From Candidatus Margulisiibacteriota bacterium (lineage in GTDB: Bacteria; Margulisbacteria; Riflemargulisbacteria; GWF2-39-127): 63,649 nucleotides of DNA. Of the stretch, positions 24,403 through 32,236 are shown piece after piece. A program made the translations under genes and the position numbers. The notes under the pieces were generated by a model. The model was not told the origin of the DNA, made no database searches, and saw only the letters and a program-made list of their open reading frames with translations. Positions within the stretch are counted from its first letter, which is position 1, and each line of letters opens with the position of its first letter. The stretch spans positions 1 to 63,649 of the forward strand of contig QKMY01000038.1 in assembly GCA_003242895.1 (NCBI GenBank), written 5' to 3'.

Positions 24403-27387
24403 TCATTTAAGATATTTTTCCCACAGTCCCAGCGCATGAACTAATCGCATAACAGAAATTGCCAGATGTCCGTCATGGAACTTTTCCAGATTACTAAAAG
24501 TATCTTTTAGCGAAACCCATTGGATATTATTATCTTTCAAGGCATTACCTGCAATAAAAAAAGATGTTACGCGTTCCGGAGTAATACCTACACTCGGATA
24601 ATATTCCCCGGCAAGCCTGTGAATGTTCTTTACGTCAAAAGTCCCTTCGAAACTGTCTTTTATAAAAGCATTTACAGCTGAATCGCTATTTATGCTTTTT
24701 GGCAGTCGAAATGCAGGTGCGGTAATAATTCTGCTGTTGCCTTCTCTAATTTGTGGTGCCGGCAAGTCCCGCTCTTCCAACCCGATAAATACCTCGCCGT
24801 CATGCAGGACTACGGGTAAAGTAACAATTGTATTCGTACTAAGATGTTTCGGAATAATAAATTCGCGGGTAACTTCAGCCAGTTCATTGTTTGCAGAATC
24901 AACTTCTGTAAATGTTGCATTAATGTGCTCCAGGAAACCTGAGGAGTTTTGGGTTTTCTGAAATACAGTTTTTGGTTCCTTTGCGAATAACTCGTTAACA
25001 CTGGTCTTTTCTTGTAGTTTGCCTTCAATTAAAACTATTTTTTCGCCCAACCATTTTTCCGGAACTAATCCTAAAGACCGAAGTAAAAAATAACAGTTCA
25101 GTTCTAATCTCGCTTCAGGCAGAGAACCGGTTTGTGCGGACTCTAAAATTTGCTGAATATCAAAAAATTCCAGGGTTCCTGATTCAGTCAGATCAGAATA
25201 ATTATTGATTTTGTCAGGTTGGTCCCCAGAGATTTGAATATGTTTAGCATAGACAATTTCATCAAGGCCCCCTGGTGACGTGTATATTGTGGGTCCACGA
25301 TTAATAGCTAAAATGTTCTGGGGTTTTATTCCTGCTCTAATCAGTAATGTCTGCTTTGTTTTTTCTGTATCAAAGCTATCGATATCAGCAACACTTATCG
25401 GCTCAATTATATATCCGCCGCTGACCCATTGATTCAGTCTGCTGCTGCCTCTTTCGTCAGTGTTAATCAAGGGGCGGGGAAAATTCTTTTTTGCCATGAC
25501 AAATATTTTGTTATTAGCTTTATCATAATAATAAGGCAAAAGATCTGCAATATCTCCACCAGGCCTGCTGGCTAAATCAAAAATAGCAGAAGTTTCAATG
25601 TTTTGAAAATGACGGAACTGCACATAAGGGGTCTTTATGGGTTTCTGGTCAGTCTCTATAATTTTAACGGCTTTCCCTGAAACTTTTTGTGCTATTCCGG
25701 TCCATTGAATCGCAGGTAACTCAATAGGGGTATTTTGATTGTCAAAAATTTGCCAGTCTACGGCTTTGTCCGTGATAGATTTCTTTGGTAAAGCTAGGGA
25801 AGATAGTAATCTTAACCCTAGATTACTTAATTCATGTTCAAATTGATCTTTGGTCCAGAAGGTGAATTTGTATTTTAAATTAGTATTCCAACAGCTTTGA
25901 TCATCTTTCCTGATTAAGAATTCTACTGCATCATTCAGCGGTAGAGAAAAGCTTCTTTTTTCTGGCTGATCAGTTGGAATTTCTGTTAATAGAAAGCCTC
26001 TGCGTTCCTGGTTGTAGTTAGAATATGCGTCCTGTGAAAAAGAAACCAGAAGCTCTGCATCTGATAAGCCGCCATTATTGGATTTCGCTGATAATTCCAG
26101 ATTGACTATTTGTTTTCCATTATTAAGCTGAACGAAAGAATTAATAACCAGAGTTCCATCTTCATTGAGCTGGCTCACTTGGTTTTCTAAAATATTTCTA
26201 ACAATTGCGGGATCATAATTATTAGTAGAATACTCTGTATGCAGGGCTAAATAATTGATAATCCCGTCCAGTTTTTCCTGAGATGTATCGTTTAGAGTTT
26301 TGCGTTGAAAGGAAAGGTTATTACTGGTTTTTTCATAAGCTAACGTACTTGAAACCGGGTTGATGTCGACTAAACTAACATCACGGTATTTTGTTGCAAA
26401 ATAAAAAGCCTGGCTGCTTTTACCCCTGCCTAAATGCAGGGAAACTTTGTTTGATTTGCTTAAAACATAGGGCATACTTCTGATCATAGAAACTAATATA
26501 TCCGGATCAAGCCAATCTGATGGTTGTTTCGCAATATCTTCGGTCTGGTTTTTAGAATTTCCTGAGGCAATTTGTTGTGCAATACTTTCTGCTACTGACG
26601 AACTAATTCGGCCTTCTTTTATAAGTCTTGTAATTTCCTGTAATATTTTTTGTTTCAGTTGTTCGAAAGTATAATCAAATCTGGGTAGCTCTGTAAGCGA
26701 TGTTTCACTGCTAATTCCGGCAGTTGAAGTATTATCAATATATCTGGTTTTAATTTGGTCCTTATACTTGTCCTCAAGTTGGATAATACTGTTTAAAACT
26801 TTGCTGTGCATTCCAGAATGGGCATTGATTGAAACTTGTCTGCTTTCTTTAATTGCCCTGGGTAGTACTCCGTTAATAAAAGATTCGACCGGATCTCTCT
26901 GTGTAAATATGATTTCCACGTTATATCCGAATTTCAGCGCCTTATCAATCAGCCCTGAAGCAAAATTAATATCAGCTAGCGTAGAATCATAAACCATCGC
27001 ATAATCCGCCATATTGACACCGGTATTTTTTAAAGCTGTGGTTTTTCCGCTGCCTGATCCGCCGGCAGTGAACAAGATCGTGTTGTTTTTGAGGTTTTTT
27101 TGGTTGATCAGCATATCTTCATAGATATTCATGGTGAGAAGTGATGCAGCCGGATAATAAATGTCCGGATCATTAACTGAATATCCTGGAATAAGAAAAA
27201 TTGCGTCATCACTGGAAACAATAGAGTGCAGGCCATAGTTTTGACTAACCCGCTGGTAATACAACCGGATTAATTTATCCATGTTATTTTCAACATAATT
27301 TATGGTTTTTGTTTCTTCTTTGGCTATTTCGGTTAATGAGCGTTTGTCGACTTTTTTATCTTCATAATTAATAAATTTCTTTTGCAC
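24403..27387 (-). CDS. Zeta-toxin-like kinase fused to a Rossmann domain and Nudix-like domains
   Basis: This 994-residue protein starts at GTG with GAGGAAGG 7 bases before it. The N-terminal P-loop GGSGSGKTTAL near residue 110, followed by DYAMVYDSTLAD and IIFTQRDP, matches a zeta-toxin/UNAG-kinase-like domain. Residues about 300-430 resemble a methyltransferase-like Rossmann fold (VSLHLGRGKSS, VSLVDINP). Residues about 590-730 and 850-994 both look Nudix-derived: each has a segment like YTSPGGLDEIV or YYPSVGITPERVTSFFI, although the full Nudix box GX5EX7REUXEEXGU is not intact. I know of no family with this exact order. It could act on nucleotide-linked sugars or as a toxin-like effector; its convergent SLOG partner is suggestive only. 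Confidence 0.6.
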   Translation of the reverse strand: MQKKFINYEDKKVDKRSLTEIAKEETKTINYVENNMDKLIRLYYQRVSQNYGLHSIVSSDDAIFLIPGYSVNDPDIYYPAASLLTMNIYEDMLINQKNLKNNTILFTAGGSGSGKTTALKNTGVNMADYAMVYDSTLADINFASGLIDKALKFGYNVEIIFTQRDPVESFINGVLPRAIKESRQVSINAHSGMHSKVLNSIIQLEDKYKDQIKTRYIDNTSTAGISSETSLTELPRFDYTFEQLKQKILQEITRLIKEGRISSSVAESIAQQIASGNSKNQTEDIAKQPSDWLDPDILVSMIRSMPYVLSKSNKVSLHLGRGKSSQAFYFATKYRDVSLVDINPVSSTLAYEKTSNNLSFQRKTLNDTSQEKLDGIINYLALHTEYSTNNYDPAIVRNILENQVSQLNEDGTLVINSFVQLNNGKQIVNLELSAKSNNGGLSDAELLVSFSQDAYSNYNQERRGFLLTEIPTDQPEKRSFSLPLNDAVEFLIRKDDQSCWNTNLKYKFTFWTKDQFEHELSNLGLRLLSSLALPKKSITDKAVDWQIFDNQNTPIELPAIQWTGIAQKVSGKAVKIIETDQKPIKTPYVQFRHFQNIETSAIFDLASRPGGDIADLLPYYYDKANNKIFVMAKKNFPRPLINTDERGSSRLNQWVSGGYIIEPISVADIDSFDTEKTKQTLLIRAGIKPQNILAINRGPTIYTSPGGLDEIVYAKHIQISGDQPDKINNYSDLTESGTLEFFDIQQILESAQTGSLPEARLELNCYFLLRSLGLVPEKWLGEKIVLIEGKLQEKTSVNELFAKEPKTVFQKTQNSSGFLEHINATFTEVDSANNELAEVTREFIIPKHLSTNTIVTLPVVLHDGEVFIGLEERDLPAPQIREGNSRIITAPAFRLPKSINSDSAVNAFIKDSFEGTFDVKNIHRLAGEYYPSVGITPERVTSFFIAGNALKDNNIQWVSLKDTFSNLEKFHDGHLAISVMRLVHALGLWEKYLK

Positions 27388-27646
27388 TTCAATCCTTCCT
27401 CTTTATTTATATTTATCCGGTGAATCGCCTTAATACTGTATCCTCTATTTTTTTGCCCCGGATTTTTTGATTATGAGAAGATAAAATTTTTCTTTAATAA
27501 GTTTTAAGAGTGTTCTCTCCAATTTTATCGATGAAAAATTTGAATTATTGCATGTTTTAGTCAAGCCTTGTCCGGTGCAACATTTTTTCTCAGTTAACGA
27601 TATATTAAAATAATATTGCAACCATACTATATAATTAAGATAAAAA

Positions 27647-28762
27647 ATGAATACAAAGCTACTAGCGCTATCAGAAAAAACTAATAATATCAGCCATCTT
27701 AATAAAATAACTATTATTGAGAGGCTAAAACCTGTAGTTAAAGCTGCTTCAGCTGTTCTCTATATTCATTGCCTGGGGTTTAATCAGTTTGCGGATTATG
27801 CTGAATTTTTGCCATTTATTAATGGCTTAGAGATCAAACCGGAGAAGTTCAAGGGAAAGGACGCCTTGTTTTACTGGGAGGGTGATGTCCTTAAGTATGA
27901 TCCTCAAGTATTTTCCAGACTAAAGCAATTGCTTGACCTGCATCAATTAAAAATTCAATTTCATTTTCCTTTGCGAGATATTCAAGGAAGAGTTCTCGAT
28001 ACTGCTAATCCTAAAGATCATGAAGCGTTGTTGCAGGTGTTTGGTGCCTATGCAGCTGCCATAAATGATTTTAATCCGGGTGGAAAAGTGAACATAACAG
28101 TTCATCCTCCAAAAATAGCGGATCATTCAAATGAGGAACAGATCAAAAATGCCTTGGTAAATGCCAATGTTTTTTATCGAAGGCTGGGGGAACAGATCGA
28201 GCAGGAAAACTGGCCTGTTATCATAGGGATAGAGAACCAGCCCCCCCCAAATATTAATAATTATAAAATTGATGAACTTGGCTACCTCATCTTCCATTTT
28301 GATATCCTGCTTGCAGGTACCAATAACCGGATCCAGATTACGGTTGATAGCGGGCACTGCATGCTATCCGTTCCACATAAAAATGGAGACAAATTCTATT
28401 ATAAACATCCGGCTGATGAGGCATCGGAATTGTCCGAGCTAGTGACTATCGATAGAATTGTGGAATGGTGCAGGGCAAACGGTAAATACATAACTAACTT
28501 TCATTTTCATGAGAATAACGGTATAGATCTTACGGTCATTGCCAATGGCAAGTCCTGTGACACGCACGCGTTTCCAACCCCGGAGCATATCCCCGGTTAT
28601 ATGCGTTATCTGGAAAGGGCAGTTCTGGAGAATGTACCTTTAAATCTAGAGATCGATAGCAGAAAGTATAAACCATCGGAACTTGCCGCGAGCATACAAG
28701 AGATTCGGACAAAAATCGATGAACTATGGCTAGCTTTGAGTAGCCAGCCGGACCGGGGATGA
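27647..28762 (+). CDS. Xylose isomerase/AP endonuclease family 2-like TIM-barrel protein
   Basis: The 371-residue protein has the conserved metal-site strands of the sugar phosphate isomerase/epimerase superfamily: VNITVHPP near residue 150, PVIIGIENQ near 193, IQITVDSGHCML near 232, TNFHFHENNG near 285 and a final LNLEID near 340. The acid and histidine residues fit a divalent-metal isomerase or an endonuclease IV-like enzyme. It stands alone, with a TATAAT 11 bases before the ATG. The substrate is unknown. It is the last intact gene before the restriction island. Confidence 0.7.
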   Translation: MNTKLLALSEKTNNISHLNKITIIERLKPVVKAASAVLYIHCLGFNQFADYAEFLPFINGLEIKPEKFKGKDALFYWEGDVLKYDPQVFSRLKQLLDLHQLKIQFHFPLRDIQGRVLDTANPKDHEALLQVFGAYAAAINDFNPGGKVNITVHPPKIADHSNEEQIKNALVNANVFYRRLGEQIEQENWPVIIGIENQPPPNINNYKIDELGYLIFHFDILLAGTNNRIQITVDSGHCMLSVPHKNGDKFYYKHPADEASELSELVTIDRIVEWCRANGKYITNFHFHENNGIDLTVIANGKSCDTHAFPTPEHIPGYMRYLERAVLENVPLNLEIDSRKYKPSELAASIQEIRTKIDELWLALSSQPDRG

Positions 28763-28802
28763 AGGCTTGTATGCCACCAATCATCCGGGAGTTAATCCCA
28801 CT

Positions 28803-28872
28803 TAAGTCTGTGACGTTCCAGATCGAGGGACAAGAATTCATGGCGTTAAACGGTGGTCCGGAATTCACTTAA
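28803..28872 (+). pseudogene. Fragment of a PhnB-like VOC (glyoxalase/demethylubiquinone) gene
   Basis: A short frame ending at a stop reads LKSVTFQIEGQEFMALNGGP, the very typical middle of PhnB-like VOC proteins (F.(I/L).GQ.F.ALNGGP.F). Everything before and after is missing; an ATG at 28771 leads into it but the residues before LKSV look unrelated. PhnB-like genes often neighbour AHSA1/SRPBCC genes, and one such gene lies just beyond the restriction island at 42336. The rest of the 28763-29096 gap shows no other gene. Confidence 0.6.
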
Positions 28873-29096
28873 AGTAAGTTCCGATATAATAGAAATCATG
28901 ACTGTTCCGGGTGCCGGTTATATCGATAACCTATTGAGAAAACAATCAAAATGGGCGAACTTGTTTTTTTCATGAGCGCAATACGGATTGTGCAACGTCT
29001 CCAAATTGTTTTAAATACAGCAAATTGCTACCCAAATTGCATTCTTTATACTACTATATAAGAAATGTAATAAATCAACGGGAAACAGATAGAAAA

Positions 29097-30596
29097 ATGA
29101 ACGAAAATTCAACTGAATGTTCGCTTGATGACCTGGAACGCCGGCTTTGGGAAGCAGCACATATCATTACAGGCCCAATTGATGCATCTGATTATAAAAC
29201 ATATATCTTTCCAATTCTGTTTTTTAAACGTATTTGCGATGTTTATGATGAAGAATATTTAGCAGCTATTGAATTCTATGGGGATGAAGAAATTGCCCGT
29301 GCTCCGGACCAGCATCGAATAGAAGTACCGGAAGGATGCCACTGGAAAAATGTTATTGCTACTACAAAAGATATAGGGAAAGTTCTTAAAGCTGCCTTTC
29401 TGGGTATAGAGAAGACTAATGATCGCCTTTACGGTATCTTTGGTGATGCGCCATGGACTAATAAAGAACGTCTCCCCGACCATCTACTGCTCCAATTGCT
29501 CAATCACTTCAACAGAATTAAACTGGGAGTACAGAATGTCCGAGATGATGATATGGGGCGGGCATACGAGTATCTCATTAAACGATTTGCTGATAAAGCC
29601 AATAAAAAAGCCGGAGAGTTTTATACTCCACGATCTATTATCAGGCTAATGGTTAATATACTTGATCCTCAACCAGGAGAAACGATCTGCGATCCGGCCT
29701 GTGGTACCGGAGGCATGCTACTGGAAACCATACATCATGTTAAAGAGCACGGCGGAGATCCCAGGCTACTGAAATTAAAAGGCCAGGAAAAGAATCTAAC
29801 TACAGAAGCCATTGCCCGAATGAATCTCTATCTGCATGGGATGGAGGATTTCGTAATCCGCCGAGGTGATACATTGCGAGATCCTAAATTTCTGATTACT
29901 GACCGGCTGGAACAATTTGATTGCGTTATAGCTAATCCGCCATTCAGTCTTAAAGAATGGGGATACAATAACTGGAGTTCTGATCCTTATAATAGGCATG
30001 TTTTAGGGCTGGCACCAAAAACAAATGGTGACTTCGCCTGGGTTATGCATATGTATACATCTATGAAGGAGATTGTTGGCAGAATGGCTGTTGTACTCCC
30101 GCATGGTGTACTTTTCAGGTCAGGCGCAGAAGCTAAAATTAGAAACAAACTGCTGGATATCGGTGCAATCGAAGCTGTTATAGGTCTTGCCGGTAATCTT
30201 TTTTACGGTACCGGAATTCCTGCTTGTATTCTTATACTTCGTAAGGTTAGCCCGAAAAAGGCTCCTGTCCTATTCATCAATGCAGAAGAGATTTATACAA
30301 AAGGCAGAGCCCAGAACACCTTAAGCGAAGTTCAGTCTGATGAAATCTATGGGATATATCAAGGACAGCATCAACAGGCTTTTGAACTGGAAGGTGTGAG
30401 TCGTTGGGTCGAATATAATGAATTAAAAGATAATGATTTCAACCTTAACATTGCCCGGTACGTTCAAAAACCTCTTGAAGAAGAGACCATAACTGTTGAA
30501 GAAGCTTTACGCGATTTCAAAATGAAACTGGGCGAACTGGAAATCGCTGAAAATGAGCTTGAAGTTTTGTTGGAGAGAGAAGGATTTGAGTTATGA
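29097..30596 (+). CDS. hsdM: Type I restriction-modification DNA methyltransferase subunit, first copy
   Basis: I start at ATG 29097, which gives the normal HsdM N-terminus LDDLERRLWEAAHIITG; an upstream ATG at 29025 adds 24 atypical residues. The 499-residue product has the HsdM N-terminal helical domain, the SAM motif DPACGTGGM near residue 200, and the N6-adenine catalytic motif NPPF near 280. HsdM pairs with HsdS to methylate adenine in a bipartite target. It is one of two hsdM genes in this island, while there is only one hsdS and one hsdR. Its stop overlaps the start of the broken DUF4062 gene by 4 bases (ATGA). Confidence 0.92.
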   Translation: MNENSTECSLDDLERRLWEAAHIITGPIDASDYKTYIFPILFFKRICDVYDEEYLAAIEFYGDEEIARAPDQHRIEVPEGCHWKNVIATTKDIGKVLKAAFLGIEKTNDRLYGIFGDAPWTNKERLPDHLLLQLLNHFNRIKLGVQNVRDDDMGRAYEYLIKRFADKANKKAGEFYTPRSIIRLMVNILDPQPGETICDPACGTGGMLLETIHHVKEHGGDPRLLKLKGQEKNLTTEAIARMNLYLHGMEDFVIRRGDTLRDPKFLITDRLEQFDCVIANPPFSLKEWGYNNWSSDPYNRHVLGLAPKTNGDFAWVMHMYTSMKEIVGRMAVVLPHGVLFRSGAEAKIRNKLLDIGAIEAVIGLAGNLFYGTGIPACILILRKVSPKKAPVLFINAEEIYTKGRAQNTLSEVQSDEIYGIYQGQHQQAFELEGVSRWVEYNELKDNDFNLNIARYVQKPLEEETITVEEALRDFKMKLGELEIAENELEVLLEREGFEL

Positions 30597-30815
30597 ATAA
30601 TAAAAAAATGACAGTTTTAGTGTCCTCTTCGGTGTATGGAATTGAAGAGTTATTAGAAAGAATTTACTCCATTCTTACTTCCTTTGGATATGAAGTCTGG
30701 ATGTCGCACAAGGGTACAATTCTCTCGTTATCAGGAAGCGGAACGGTTTATCGAAGAGAACTTTTCTCCACCAGATAAGGTTCTTAATAGTATTGAAAGG
30801 GAAAAGTTCAGATGA
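30593..30815 (+). pseudogene. DUF4062 gene with a large internal deletion
   Basis: The first 43 codons read KMTVLVSSSVYGIEELLERI and then a GYEVWMSHKGT segment, the typical N-terminus of DUF4062 proteins. After about 30716 this frame loses similarity. From about 30717 a different frame reads RYQEAERFIEENFSPPDKV and ends KFR-stop at 30813-30815, which fits the C-terminus of the same family and overlaps the next ATG as ATGA. Intact DUF4062 proteins are several hundred residues long, so most of the middle is gone and the ends are out of frame. Both preserved junctions show that the gene once filled this operon position. A 61-residue product could still be translated. Confidence 0.75.
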
Positions 30816-32236
30816 ACAAAGAAGAAATTTCAAAATTACTACTTCTTGGTGAAAACCAGATCGTTGAATTTAAAGAAATGTGCAAACCTGATGCCATAGG
30901 ACGCATCGTATGTTCTTTTTTGAATTCGGGTGGCGGGTATGTGATCTGCGGAATAAAAAATGGTGGTGTTCCTATAGGTATTAAGAATGCCATACAAGTA
31001 AGATTGGAACTGGAAAAAGACCTCATAACAAAGATTATTCCCAAAGCTATTGTTTATCTTGAGGTTCAGGAAATCCAGGGACTAGATGTTGTTATTGTAG
31101 AAGTCCCGGGGGGTAAAGATATTCCATATGCTTATAACAATAGTATTTATATCCGTGAAGGGGAGAAAACTCTAAAAGCATCAGTGAATATTATAAAAGA
31201 TATGATAATGCGCCGTCAGGTTGAGCCTGAACGCTGGGAACGAAGGTTCTCTAATGCTGATATAGAAGTCGATATTGATAGTGATGAATTGCACACTACT
31301 GTCGATGCGACATTTGAAACAAGACTTATAGTGTTTCGTGACCCGGAAAACCTGGTAATGGTCTTGGAAGATCTAGCTGTCTTCAAATATGGTCGGTTAA
31401 CTAATGCTGGTGATGTTCTGTTTACTAAGAACCCTTCATCACGATATCCCCAGGTGCGAGTCCGCGCTGCTAGATATAAGACTGACAAGACTGATAACGC
31501 TTATCAGGATATGAAATCCTTCGAAGGGCCGTTAGGGGAAGTACTGGAACAGGTTTATACTTTTATTATTAGGAATACCCCAACAGTTTCCCGATTTGCT
31601 CGTTCGTCACTTGTGCGGCAGGATGATTCGTTGTATCCCGAAGATGCAGTGAGAGAAGGACTAGTTAATGCTTTTGCTCACAGGGATTACAGCGATTTCT
31701 CCGGTGGTGTTTCGGTTAATATCTATCCGGATAGGCTCGAGATATGGAATTCCGGCAGTTTTCCTGATGGAATAACTCCAGAAACTATGGCTTCGGGGCA
31801 CATTTCTATTTTAAGAAACCCTGACATTGCCCACATTCTCTATCTGCGCGGTATGATGGAAAAGCTTGGCCGCGGTAGCATGCTGATAAGAAAAGCTTGT
31901 GATGACAGACAACTACTTGCTCCGCAATGGACTTCTGATAAGTATAAAGGTGTGACCCTGACGTTATTTGCCGCGGAAGTCACCACGGAAGTCACCACGG
32001 AAGTCAAAAGCGTAATAAAAGCAGTGGATGGAGAGCTATCCAGGCATGATTTACAGCAAAAACTTGGATTAAAGCATGACGAGCATTTTCGGAAGGCCTA
32101 TTTGCTGCCTTCTCTGGAAGCGGGTTGTATCGAGATGACCATTCCTGACAAACCGAACAGCAGGTTGCAGAAATACAGGCTGACCGCAAAAGGGAAGCAG
32201 ATCAGAAAAATACTTGGCAAAGAAGATCAGTTATGA
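30812..32236 (+). CDS. AlbA_2/Schlafen-type DNA-binding protein with ATPase-like and winged-helix domains
   Basis: The 474-residue protein has an AlbA_2 (Schlafen-like) domain at residues 5-130 (ENQIVEFKE, GGGYVICGIKNGG). It is followed by a GHKL-like segment with REGLVNAFAHRDYS near residue 285, as in the RecG-like/HATPase_c_4 proteins, and a C-terminal winged helix (LSRHDLQQKLGLKHDEHFRK). Such proteins are common inside type I restriction operons and are usually regarded as regulators or accessory defence factors; the mechanism is not settled. It overlaps the next hsdM by 4 bases. A 12-bp repeat at 31975-32005 encodes the flexible EVTTEVTTEV linker. Confidence 0.85.
   Translation: MNKEEISKLLLLGENQIVEFKEMCKPDAIGRIVCSFLNSGGGYVICGIKNGGVPIGIKNAIQVRLELEKDLITKIIPKAIVYLEVQEIQGLDVVIVEVPGGKDIPYAYNNSIYIREGEKTLKASVNIIKDMIMRRQVEPERWERRFSNADIEVDIDSDELHTTVDATFETRLIVFRDPENLVMVLEDLAVFKYGRLTNAGDVLFTKNPSSRYPQVRVRAARYKTDKTDNAYQDMKSFEGPLGEVLEQVYTFIIRNTPTVSRFARSSLVRQDDSLYPEDAVREGLVNAFAHRDYSDFSGGVSVNIYPDRLEIWNSGSFPDGITPETMASGHISILRNPDIAHILYLRGMMEKLGRGSMLIRKACDDRQLLAPQWTSDKYKGVTLTLFAAEVTTEVTTEVKSVIKAVDGELSRHDLQQKLGLKHDEHFRKAYLLPSLEAGCIEMTIPDKPNSRLQKYRLTAKGKQIRKILGKEDQL
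31975..32005 (+). repeat. In-frame 12-bp tandem repeat in the AlbA_2 gene
   Basis: GGAAGTCACCAC occurs twice and is followed by a partial third unit GGAAGTC, coding for EVTT repeats that link the ATPase-like part to the winged helix. The unit length keeps the reading frame, so copy number can vary without breaking the protein. Confidence 0.85.
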
